Source of the DNA: CAZIPZ01 sp964541075
GTDB lineage: Bacteria; Acidobacteriota; Terriglobia; 20CM-2-55-15
Assembly (NCBI GenBank): GCA_964541075.1
Contig: CAZIPZ010000233.1
Span: 1 to 5,501 of the forward strand
Reading direction: 5' to 3'
DNA length: 5,501 nucleotides
How positions within the stretch are numbered: position 1 is the first letter of the stretch; every line of letters starts with the position of its first letter. Of the stretch, positions 1-5,501 are shown piece after piece. Position numbers and translations under genes: made by a program. The notes under the pieces were generated by a model. The model did not search any database, had not been told where the DNA came from, and saw nothing but the letters and a program-made list of their open reading frames with translations.

Positions 1-624
1 CTTGATGATCTTTCGCGCTTCTGGCTGGCTCCAGACGTTCGGCATGACTTGGGCCTTAATACGAGACTTGCCGTCCTTACGATCCAAGAGTCCGAATACG
101 GCAGTCTTCCCGCCGTATCCAGTGCGGCCGTGCAGCTTCGCTCTGGCATCGCGCCGCGACTTGTGCATGTTCCGCGCCAGACCGCCGATATAGGTTTCGT
201 CGGCCTCGACTGTTTCGCCTTGCCCGCCCATCTTTTCGAAGGACTGGCACTGCATCGCGAGTCGGATTCGGTGAAGCATGAACCAAGCGCTCTTTTGGGT
301 GACGCCCAAGGCGCGGTGGAGTTCATAAGAACTGATCCCGTTCTTGGCACAGCCGATCAGCCAAACGGCAGGCAGCCACTTCGAAAGCGGTATAGGGCTT
401 TCTTCGAAAATGGAGCCAACCTTTACCGAAAACTGTTTTTTACACTCAAGGCACTTCCACACGCGGCGAGTACTCAGATAGCTCGTGCGCTTCTGTCCGC
501 AATTCGGACAAGCCGGTTGACCATCAGGCCAACGCAGATCCGCGAAGAAGTTGATGCAAATGTCTTCGTCAGAGAAGTAAAGAACTGCTTCTTGAAGTGT
601 TTCCGGAAAGGCTTTCTTATTCAT
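1..624 (-). CDS. IS1595-family (ISXO2-like) transposase, partial (C-terminus outside window)
   Basis: Transposase of the IS1595/ISXO2 type, which cuts and rejoins DNA at the ends of its own insertion sequence. The 208 visible residues start MNKKAFPETLQEAV. A four-cysteine zinc ribbon follows (C39-x2-C42 and C58-x2-C61), then the family block KKQFSVKVGSIFEESPIPLSKW and a helix-turn-helix-like stretch at about residues 92-117 (GISSYELHRALGVTQKSAWF). The catalytic core begins at VEADETYIGG, where D142 should be the first acidic residue of the DDE-type triad. The remaining catalytic residues would lie beyond position 1. Family members are usually around 300 residues, so about two thirds is visible, with no stop or frameshift. 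The ATG at 624 is chosen because the zinc ribbon follows at the family's usual distance. Family assignment is firm; whether the copy is active cannot be judged without its other end. Confidence 0.93.
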   Translation of the reverse strand, partial: MNKKAFPETLQEAVLYFSDEDICINFFADLRWPDGQPACPNCGQKRTSYLSTRRVWKCLECKKQFSVKVGSIFEESPIPLSKWLPAVWLIGCAKNGISSYELHRALGVTQKSAWFMLHRIRLAMQCQSFEKMGGQGETVEADETYIGGLARNMHKSRRDARAKLHGRTGYGGKTAVFGLLDRKDGKSRIKAQVMPNVWSQPEARKIIK

Positions 625-631
625 GCAGAGA

Positions 632-660
632 ACTATACGTGGTAAAGCCGGGTGAGTCAA
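632..660 (-). promoter_or_regulatory. Sigma-70-like promoter of the transposase gene
   Basis: On the minus strand TTGACT (660-655) is followed after exactly 17 bases by TATAGT (637-632). Each hexamer differs from the sigma-70 consensus at one position, and the spacing is optimal. The transposase ATG begins only 7 bases after the -10 box. Transcription would therefore start at or within a base or two of the start codon, giving a leaderless or nearly leaderless message. No Shine-Dalgarno sequence fits in that gap, which agrees with this reading. The promoter probably overlaps the element's terminal repeat. Confidence 0.7.
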
Positions 661-714
661 CTATATTATTGCCCTTCCGAGGCCGGCTCTTTTCAGGAAC
701 TGGTCGGCCTTAAG

Positions 715-2064
715 CTATTTCGCGCCGCGGCCAAGCAACACGACAGGCACTGTCTTCAGTAGAATTTTTAAATCCAAAAAGAGAGACCAGTTGTCAATGT
801 AGATGAGGTCCAGCTTCATCCAGTCTTCGAAGCTGACTTCGTTGCGGCCGCTGATTTGCCACAGGCACGTCATGCCAGGCTTCATACTCAGGCGTCGGCG
901 CTGCCAACGCTCATAACGGGCGACTTCTTGCGGGATCGGGGGGCGGGGGCCCACAAGACTCATGTCGCCTCGAAGGACGTTATACAACTGAGGAAGCTCA
1001 TCAATGCTGAATCGCCTGATAATCTTGCCAATTGGCGTAATTCTTGGGTCACGCGAAGACTTGAAAACGGGGCCATCCATTTCATTCAGGCCTTCAAGTT
1101 CATACCGGAGCTGTTCGGCGCTGTCGACCATGGACCTGAATTTATACATTTGAAACAACCGGCCATTCAGGCCGCATCGCTCCTGCTGGAAAATCACAGA
1201 CCCAGGGGAGCTTAATCTGATAAGGAGAGCAGTAAGCAGAGTGAGGGGAAGGGTGACTAAACCCAGTATTGCGGCTAGAACTACGTCGAGAATTCTGCGG
1301 ACGAACATTAAAGCTTCGTTGCTGGGAGTCGTCGAAAAGGTCAGTAGTGGAAATCCGTCCAACTCGTCCAATTCGATTCGAGCGATGGAATGAGGAAAGA
1401 AGTTCAAGACGACTCTTGCGGTCACGCCCAGCTCTTCACAATGCAGAAAGGTGTCCGTGAACTCGTGAAGTTCCTCGCGATCCGCCACCAAAATCAACTC
1501 GTCAACACCGCCTTGTTCAAGTATGCGTTGAATGTCGCCTGGATCGTAAACTCCGATCAACTTCAGGCCCCACTCCCTATGACTTTCAATCGTACGTGCG
1601 AACTCGATCGCCGTATCGGTTTTGCCGACTACGGCGACGTGCCGCACGTCGAGCGCGCTGTGTTTTTTGATTTTAAAAAGGACAGCACGATAGGAAATCA
1701 GGAGAATGTAATTGATGACGAGTGTGAGCAGGACGATCGATCGACTGGAGGCGTCCTGATTCACGAAAAACTGAATCGTCGCCATTACGAGCCAGGCGCA
1801 CAAAATTGCTTTAGACAGGCGCAGCACTTGCTCGGCGCGCGACGACGTGGGCGCCGAATATACTCGAAACAGGGGCAGCAGCATCGCCCATGTTGGAAGG
1901 ATAATTGCCAACAACCAAAGGTACACCTGAACCGGCATGAGAAGGTGGCCTTCCAGTTCAAACAACAACCGAATGCGGTAAGCGAGAAAGAAGCTTGCGG
2001 CCGTCAAGGCCAGATCGAGCAACCAGAGGTTTACTGCGAAAATTCTTTTGCGTTGATGAATCAT
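715..2064 (-). CDS. Exopolysaccharide-initiating polyprenyl-phosphate sugar-1-phosphate transferase (WcaJ/WbaP-like)
   Basis: Integral inner-membrane enzyme that moves a sugar-1-phosphate from a nucleotide sugar to undecaprenyl phosphate, the first step of exopolysaccharide, capsule or O-unit assembly. It has 449 residues, the usual length for the long form. Four hydrophobic segments lie at about 11-31, 46-68, 86-102 and 109-130. A nucleotide-binding-like domain follows (HVAVVGKTDTA, 142-152). A fifth membrane segment spans about 254-286. The C-terminal bacterial sugar transferase domain carries KFRSM (308-312), DPRITPIGKIIRR (339-351), the SIDELPQ motif with the Asp-Glu pair (353-359), VGPRPP (371-376) and KPGMTCLWQISGR (395-407). 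It ends in the typical GRGAK. The sugar specificity (glucose, galactose or other) cannot be read from sequence. The ATG at 2064 is the only Met before the first membrane segment; its ribosome site is weak. It is transcribed divergently from the secretin operon, and an insertion sequence lies 90 bp downstream. Confidence 0.95.
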   Translation of the reverse strand: MIHQRKRIFAVNLWLLDLALTAASFFLAYRIRLLFELEGHLLMPVQVYLWLLAIILPTWAMLLPLFRVYSAPTSSRAEQVLRLSKAILCAWLVMATIQFFVNQDASSRSIVLLTLVINYILLISYRAVLFKIKKHSALDVRHVAVVGKTDTAIEFARTIESHREWGLKLIGVYDPGDIQRILEQGGVDELILVADREELHEFTDTFLHCEELGVTARVVLNFFPHSIARIELDELDGFPLLTFSTTPSNEALMFVRRILDVVLAAILGLVTLPLTLLTALLIRLSSPGSVIFQQERCGLNGRLFQMYKFRSMVDSAEQLRYELEGLNEMDGPVFKSSRDPRITPIGKIIRRFSIDELPQLYNVLRGDMSLVGPRPPIPQEVARYERWQRRRLSMKPGMTCLWQISGRNEVSFEDWMKLDLIYIDNWSLFLDLKILLKTVPVVLLGRGAK

Positions 2065-2095
2065 GCGGGCTCTGAACTTACGTTCAAAAACACAG

Positions 2096-4321
2096 ATGAA
2101 TGCGAATTATAGACTTAAACCGCTAACCAGGTTAGCAGCTGTTACGGCCGCCCTATCCCTGGTTCTTGCAGGTTGCGGCGCCGGACGGCAGGCTTTCAAC
2201 CGTGGTGTGCGGGCCGAAGTCACACAAGACTACGAAACGGCAATGTCGGAGTATCGGGCGGCCCTTGAGCGCAAACCCGGTGACCCTCAGTACCGCTTGA
2301 AGTACGAGCAGGCCCGGTTTGCTGCCGCTTTTGACCACTTTGAAAGAGGCCGTCGAGCTCTCGAGGCTGGAGATCTTGAGCGCGCTCAAACGGAGTTCAG
2401 CCGAACCGTAGAACTTGATCCTACCCACGTTTTGGCTGCACAGGAACTCGCCAAGGTCAAAGAAGCTCTTCAGACCCGCACGCGCAACGAACCGCCTCCC
2501 GAAATCATGCTGGAACAAATGAAGGACGCGACCCGGACAAATCCGGACGTAGGCGCTCAGCTGGAACCGCGGGTCACCGGCCCGATCGACATTGTAATGA
2601 CGCAGGACAGTCGCGTCGCTTTTGAAACCCTTGCCGAGCTCGCAGGCATTAATGTCATCTTCGATCCGGATTTTCGTTCGTCCCGCATTCCAATTGAACT
2701 TAACAATGTCAATATTTACGAGGCGCTCGACATTCTCGCAATGCAGACGCGATCGTTCTGGAAACCGGTAAACAAAAGCACAATTGTTGTTGTTCCCGAA
2801 AATACGACGAAACGGCGTGAATATGAGGAGATGATCTTGAAAACGATCTACCTCAGCAATAGCGTCACCTCCACGGAAATCACAGAGGCTATTACGGCGC
2901 TTCGAACGCTTTTGAACATGCGGTTTCTGGCGCAGAGCACCTCGATGAACGCGATTATTGTGCGCGATACTCCAGATCGCATCGCTATCGCTGAAAAGAT
3001 TATTGAGGACCTGGACAAGAGCAAGGCTGAAGTCATCGTTGAAGCGACTGTACTTGAAGTCGACCGGAATCAACTCAGGGAGCTCGGAATATTGCCTCCG
3101 CAAACCAGTACACTGGCTTATCGGACGCCTGAAACGCCCGCGGGACAAACAAACAATTCGGTTCCTCTGAGAGATCTCGAAGCCATCAACACGCAAAACT
3201 TTTCAATTAATATCCCGGATTCGGTGGCTCACTTCCTGGCGAGTTCATCGAACGCAAAGCTGGTTCAAAATCCGCGGGTTCGCGCGACCGACGGGAAACT
3301 TGCGCAAATTCGAATTGGATCCAAGGTTCCAGTTCCATCAGGAAGTTTTCAACCCGCTTTTGTGGGCGCGACCGGGACGCCAGTCGTTCAGTTCCAATAC
3401 CTCGACATCGGTGTAAACCTGGACATCACACCAAGAGTTCTATTGAACCGCGAGATCTCGATGACAGTTGCGGTCGTGGTGGCGGCGCTGGCGGGAGATC
3501 GCAACGTCGGCGGCGCGATCCTGCCGGTCTTCACCAATCGATCCATTACTCACGAAATTCGCCTGGTTGAGGGCGAAACCAACATTCTGGGTGGAATCAT
3601 TACGGACTCTGAATTGAGTTCTATGAGCGGCATTCCGGGCTTGAAAGAAATTCCGATTCTGAGATACCTGTTCGGGCAGGAACGAAAGACCCGGGACCAA
3701 ACCGAGATCATCATCATGCTCACGCCTCACATTGTTCGCATGCCGAATATTTCGGTCGCGAACATGCGTGGAGTCTACACTGGCACAGAGCTGAATCCTC
3801 GCATGCGCGTGGATGCCGCAGCAGCGGCCTCGAAAGTCGCCGGGCCCGCTCCAATTACTCCAGCCGTGAGCGCAATCCAGTCCACTGCCCCCCTTGCACC
3901 CCGTCCATCAAACGCCAGGCTGACGCTGGCGCCGGCGACCGTCATCTTGTCGGACGCTCCTACTCCGCTGAACATCGCGCTGACGGGAGACAATGTGTCC
4001 GCTGTCGACCTCACACTGACATTTGATCCGGGGTCGGTTTCGATCGCCGAAATTCGCGAGGCCGGCCTTCTCAGCCGTGACGGACAGGCCGTCGCTCTTG
4101 TCCAACGCGTGGATAGTCAGACCGGAGTCGCAAGAATTACTTTGGAAAGACCGCCAGGCGCTGCGCCCATCTCCGGAACAGGCAGTCTGCTTACTTTGCT
4201 GCTCTCACGGGGAAACCGCCCTTCGGAGACTCTGTTTAAGGTTGCGGATTTCAAGATCCGCGATCCGCAGCAGGCCGTGCAGCAGGGTCCGCCTGCGGAA
4301 GTTCGCGTCGTTGTTCCATGA
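2096..4321 (+). CDS. gspD: GspD/PilQ-type secretin lipoprotein with N-terminal TPR-like repeats and C-terminal cohesin-like domain
   Basis: Outer-membrane secretin: subunits form a ring-shaped channel through which a type II secretion or type IV pilus-like machine passes its cargo or fibre. From the ATG at 2096 it has 741 residues. Domains in order: a lipoprotein signal peptide with lipobox LAGC (Cys27); TPR-like helical repeats at about 32-120; an N0-like domain from about 164 (IDIVMTQDS); one N1-like domain at about 244-306; the secretin core at about 307-550; an Ala/Pro-rich linker at about 556-605; and a cohesin-like beta domain from about 606 to the end. The core shows the VPVPSG segment and the signature GETNILGG...IPGLKEIPILRYLF, ending in LTPHIVRMP. 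N2 and N3 are absent, so it is shorter than classical GspD. An in-frame ATG at 2063 would add 11 residues before the signal peptide; 2096 is preferred because it gives a normal n-region, but neither start has a clear ribosome site. First gene of an operon with two pseudopilins. Confidence 0.93.
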   Translation: MNANYRLKPLTRLAAVTAALSLVLAGCGAGRQAFNRGVRAEVTQDYETAMSEYRAALERKPGDPQYRLKYEQARFAAAFDHFERGRRALEAGDLERAQTEFSRTVELDPTHVLAAQELAKVKEALQTRTRNEPPPEIMLEQMKDATRTNPDVGAQLEPRVTGPIDIVMTQDSRVAFETLAELAGINVIFDPDFRSSRIPIELNNVNIYEALDILAMQTRSFWKPVNKSTIVVVPENTTKRREYEEMILKTIYLSNSVTSTEITEAITALRTLLNMRFLAQSTSMNAIIVRDTPDRIAIAEKIIEDLDKSKAEVIVEATVLEVDRNQLRELGILPPQTSTLAYRTPETPAGQTNNSVPLRDLEAINTQNFSINIPDSVAHFLASSSNAKLVQNPRVRATDGKLAQIRIGSKVPVPSGSFQPAFVGATGTPVVQFQYLDIGVNLDITPRVLLNREISMTVAVVVAALAGDRNVGGAILPVFTNRSITHEIRLVEGETNILGGIITDSELSSMSGIPGLKEIPILRYLFGQERKTRDQTEIIIMLTPHIVRMPNISVANMRGVYTGTELNPRMRVDAAAAASKVAGPAPITPAVSAIQSTAPLAPRPSNARLTLAPATVILSDAPTPLNIALTGDNVSAVDLTLTFDPGSVSIAEIREAGLLSRDGQAVALVQRVDSQTGVARITLERPPGAAPISGTGSLLTLLLSRGNRPSETLFKVADFKIRDPQQAVQQGPPAEVRVVVP
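2106..2111 (-). promoter_or_regulatory. Possible -10 box for the sugar transferase gene
   Basis: The minus strand reads a perfect TATAAT here, which would place transcription start near 2099 and leave a leader of about 35 nt before the ATG at 2064. The expected -35 position (around 2128-2134) has no good TTGACA match. The box would need an activator or is fortuitous. It lies inside the first codons of the divergent secretin gene, because the two start codons are only about 31 bp apart. Confidence 0.3.
2122..2136. repeat. Perfect 7-1-7 palindrome in the divergent start region, operator-like
   Basis: GCTAACC, a central A, then GGTTAGC form a perfect 15-base inverted repeat. It lies where the -35 element of the possible sugar transferase promoter would fall, and about 26 bases inside the secretin gene. 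Position and symmetry suit a repressor or activator site controlling both divergent genes. It also encodes ordinary signal-peptide residues (PLTRLA), so chance is a real alternative. Confidence 0.25.
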
Positions 4322-4779
4322 AAATGTCTCGAAGCAGGGGCTTCACTCTTGTCGAGTTGATCCTCACCGTGACGATCATCGCCGTACTCGTCGGTTTGGC
4401 GATGCCGTTGGCTCGGAATTCCGTAAAAAGAGAAAAAGAAGTCGCACTTCGACAGGCTCTGCGAGAGTTGCGTACTGCGATCGACAAATACAAGGACGCC
4501 TCTGACAGAGGCTTGATCAACATAAAACTCGGGACGGAAGGTTATCCGGAAAACCTTGATGTTCTTGTTGAGGGTGTGCCCATGAACGGAGCCGTCGATA
4601 AGAAGCTTAAGTTTCTGAGAAAAATACCCACGGATCCAATGACGAATTCATCCGAATGGGGACTGCGCGCCTATCAGGACGATCCCAAGCTGAGTTCCTG
4701 GGGCGGACAGAACGTGTTCGACGTTTACACCAAATCGGAAGGAACAGCGCTGGATGGCACGAAGTATAAAGAGTGGTAG
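4318..4779 (+). CDS. gspG: Type II secretion GspG-like pseudopilin, first of two
   Basis: Prepilin-type protein that, after processing, inserts in the inner membrane and assembles into the pseudopilus fibre that pushes substrates through the secretin. It has 153 residues. The prepilin peptidase site is SRG|FTLVE: cleavage after Gly8, N-methylated Phe as mature residue 1 and the conserved Glu as mature residue 5. A hydrophobic helix runs at about 9-29. Next come LRELRTAIDKYKDASDRG, then IPTDPMTNSSEWG, and a C-terminal FDVYTKSEGTALDGTKYKEW, all typical of GspG. The start ATG overlaps the secretin stop as ATGA. No Shine-Dalgarno sequence lies at a useful distance, so translation is probably coupled to the upstream gene. 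A type IV pilin role is possible, since the prepilin leader is shared, but the C-terminal pattern favours GspG. Confidence 0.92.
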   Translation: MKMSRSRGFTLVELILTVTIIAVLVGLAMPLARNSVKREKEVALRQALRELRTAIDKYKDASDRGLINIKLGTEGYPENLDVLVEGVPMNGAVDKKLKFLRKIPTDPMTNSSEWGLRAYQDDPKLSSWGGQNVFDVYTKSEGTALDGTKYKEW

Positions 4780-5155
4780 AGGGTTTACCATCCTCGAGTT
4801 GATGATCGTGCTTACGATCATCGCCATCCTCGTCTCAATTGCTATCCCGATGTATCAGTCGGTGGTGCTGCGGTCGAAGGAAACAGTGCTCAAAGATAAC
4901 CTGCGCTCGCTGCGCACGGTCATCGATCAATACACGGCCGACAAAAAGAAAGCGCCTCAGGCCCTGCAAGACCTGATCGATGCCGGATATTTCCGAGAGA
5001 TTCCGATCGATCCCATCACGGATTCACGGGAAACTTGGGAGACAGTGACGGACGCCTCCATCAGTTCGCCGGATCAGACCGAAAGCGGAATAGTAGATGT
5101 AAAGAGCGGCTCAACAGCGATTTCCAGCGAGGGCACAGCCTACAATACCTGGTAA
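4754..5155 (+). CDS. gspG: Type II secretion GspG-like pseudopilin, second of two
   Basis: A second prepilin-like subunit, 133 residues, clearly related to its upstream neighbour. The processing site is GRG|FTILE (cleavage after Gly10, Glu at mature position 5), followed by a hydrophobic helix at about 11-31. The shared segments are LRSLRTVIDQYTADKKKAPQ, REIPIDPITDSRETW and a short tail GIVDVKSGSTAISSEGTAYNTW. The tail lacks the longer FDVY segment of the first copy. The start at 4754 lies inside the upstream gene (26-nt overlap, different frame) and is supported by AAGGA at 4739-4743, 10 bases before the ATG. A later start would remove the charged leader. Both copies keep Glu5, so neither looks like a tip-type pseudopilin such as GspK. 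They may be two major-like subunits of the same fibre or serve different substrates; this is inference. Confidence 0.91.
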   Translation: MARSIKSGRGFTILELMIVLTIIAILVSIAIPMYQSVVLRSKETVLKDNLRSLRTVIDQYTADKKKAPQALQDLIDAGYFREIPIDPITDSRETWETVTDASISSPDQTESGIVDVKSGSTAISSEGTAYNTW

Positions 5156-5195
5156 AAGGGGGGAATTCGGGGACCCTTGTTCCGCTGCTCCCTTT
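5155..5195. terminator. Weak hairpin between convergent pseudopilin and era genes
   Basis: The 39-base gap between the convergent stop codons is G-rich on the plus strand. AAAGGG at 5155-5160 can pair with CCCTTT at 5190-5195. A tighter alternative pairs 5156-5160 with 5174-5178. Read on the minus strand, after era, the second arm ends in TTTT, so a weak intrinsic terminator for era is possible. On the plus strand no T-run follows. Stems of only 5-6 bp make this uncertain. Confidence 0.25.
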
Positions 5196-5501
5196 CAGTC
5201 GTGAAGCCCGAGGGATCTCAGCGTCACGTCGTCGTCCCTCCAGTGTTTCTTCACGCGCACATGAAGTTCGAGAAATACTTTCCTTCCAAGCATGGCCTCC
5301 AGTTCTTGCCGGGCTGCGACGCCGATCTTCTTCAACTTTTGGCCGCCCTTGCCGATCACTATCGCCTTCTGCGACTCTCTTTCCACAAATATGCTCGCGT
5401 AAATTCTGTCGAGATCTTCACCCTCTTCGAAACGGTCGATGACGACGGCGGTGGAGTACGGCACTTCTTCTTCAGTCAAAGAGATCAGTTTTTCTCGAAT
5501 C
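5195..5501 (-). CDS. era: GTPase Era, C-terminal part with KH domain (start outside window)
   Basis: Era is an essential GTPase that binds the 3' end of 16S rRNA and helps mature the 30S ribosomal subunit. The visible 101 codons cover the RNA-binding end. They begin IREKLISLTEEEVPYS, continue AVVIDRFEE, and then show the type II KH fold with the GxxG loop as IGKGGQKLKKIG. Next is the family-typical ARQELEAMLGRKVFLELHVR and VKKHWRDDD, ending LGLHD at a TGA stop at 5195-5197. The GTPase domain (G1-G5 motifs) would lie beyond 5501. The reading frame continues open to the window edge. The gene converges on the pseudopilin operon with a 39-base gap and is probably unrelated to it functionally. Confidence 0.95.
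   Translation of the reverse strand, partial: IREKLISLTEEEVPYSTAVVIDRFEEGEDLDRIYASIFVERESQKAIVIGKGGQKLKKIGVAARQELEAMLGRKVFLELHVRVKKHWRDDDVTLRSLGLHD

Larger units (their letters stand above)
1..673 (-). mobile_element. IS1595-family insertion sequence, one end only
   Basis: The element contains the transposase gene and reads leftward out of the window. Only its transposase-start side is present. The edge cannot be fixed without the other terminal repeat. The likely terminal repeat lies at about 653-673, which on the minus strand reads GGGCAATAATATAGTTGACT. This is a guess based on the short distance that IS1595-type elements usually leave between their end and the transposase start. The neighbouring sugar transferase gene ends intact at 715, so the element sits downstream of it and does not break it. 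The target duplication cannot be tested here. Confidence 0.6.

Noticed and set aside
49..645. Plus-strand open frame (198 codons) across the transposase region
   Set aside because: The minus strand carries the zinc ribbon and DDE motifs of an IS1595 transposase, so this frame is a shadow.
680..710. Possible terminator after the sugar transferase (AGGCCG with CGGCCT)
   Set aside because: The stem has 6 perfect pairs plus wobbles, a loop of 13 or more bases and no T-run on the minus strand, so it is not a convincing intrinsic terminator.
1390..2112. Plus-strand open frame (240 codons) opposite the sugar transferase
   Set aside because: It lies antisense to a gene with clear catalytic motifs, and its composition is unlike a real protein.
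2153..3196. Long minus-strand open frame (347 codons) opposite the secretin gene
   Set aside because: The protein is rich in Arg, Phe and Cys with no recognisable domain, while the opposite strand has a full secretin. It is an antisense shadow.
4498..4512. 15-base palindrome GCCTCTG-A-CAGAGGC in the first pseudopilin gene
   Set aside because: It encodes the family-conserved DASDRG segment in mid-gene, far from any start, so codon choice explains it better than an operator.
1..5501. CRISPR arrays, tRNA or rRNA genes, riboswitches
   Set aside because: No regularly spaced repeats, cloverleaf-like sequence or conserved rRNA segments were seen, and nearly all bases are coding.

Overview
The window looks like a piece of a mid-GC Gram-negative chromosome. 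A member of the Acidobacteria or a close relative is the best guess. The reasons are a lipoprotein secretin with a C-terminal cohesin-like domain, followed by tandem GspG-type pseudopilins ending in a GT-x-Y-x-x-W tail, and an exopolysaccharide-initiating sugar transferase on the other strand. The taxonomic call is inference from gene style, not from a marker gene.

Layout from left to right. Positions 1-624 (minus) hold the N-terminal two thirds of an IS1595/ISXO2-type transposase whose 3' end lies outside the window. Its element edge falls near 655-675, and a consensus-like promoter sits right at its start codon. Positions 715-2064 (minus) hold a complete polyprenyl-phosphate sugar-1-phosphate transferase that starts exopolysaccharide or capsule repeat-unit synthesis. 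Divergent from it, 2096-4321 (plus) encodes a secretin lipoprotein: TPR-like repeats, N0/N1-type domains, the secretin barrel and a cohesin-like tail. Two prepilin-type pseudopilin genes follow in overlapping frames (4318-4779 and 4754-5155). Facing them, 5195-5501 (minus) is the C-terminal KH domain of the GTPase Era, whose start lies outside the window.

The three plus-strand genes form a tightly coupled operon (a 4-nt ATGA overlap, then a 26-nt overlap). Its products fit the envelope parts of a type II secretion or type IV pilus-like machine: an outer-membrane pore plus two pilin-like fibre subunits. No ATPase, inner-membrane platform protein or prepilin peptidase is present here, so those must be encoded elsewhere. 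The sugar transferase and the secretin operon share a very short divergent intergenic region (about 31 bp) with a TATAAT box and a perfect 7-1-7 palindrome just inside the secretin gene. There is no gene-free stretch longer than 300 bases. The window looks mostly like ordinary core and envelope genes plus one insertion sequence. The cohesin-tailed secretin is its most distinctive feature.
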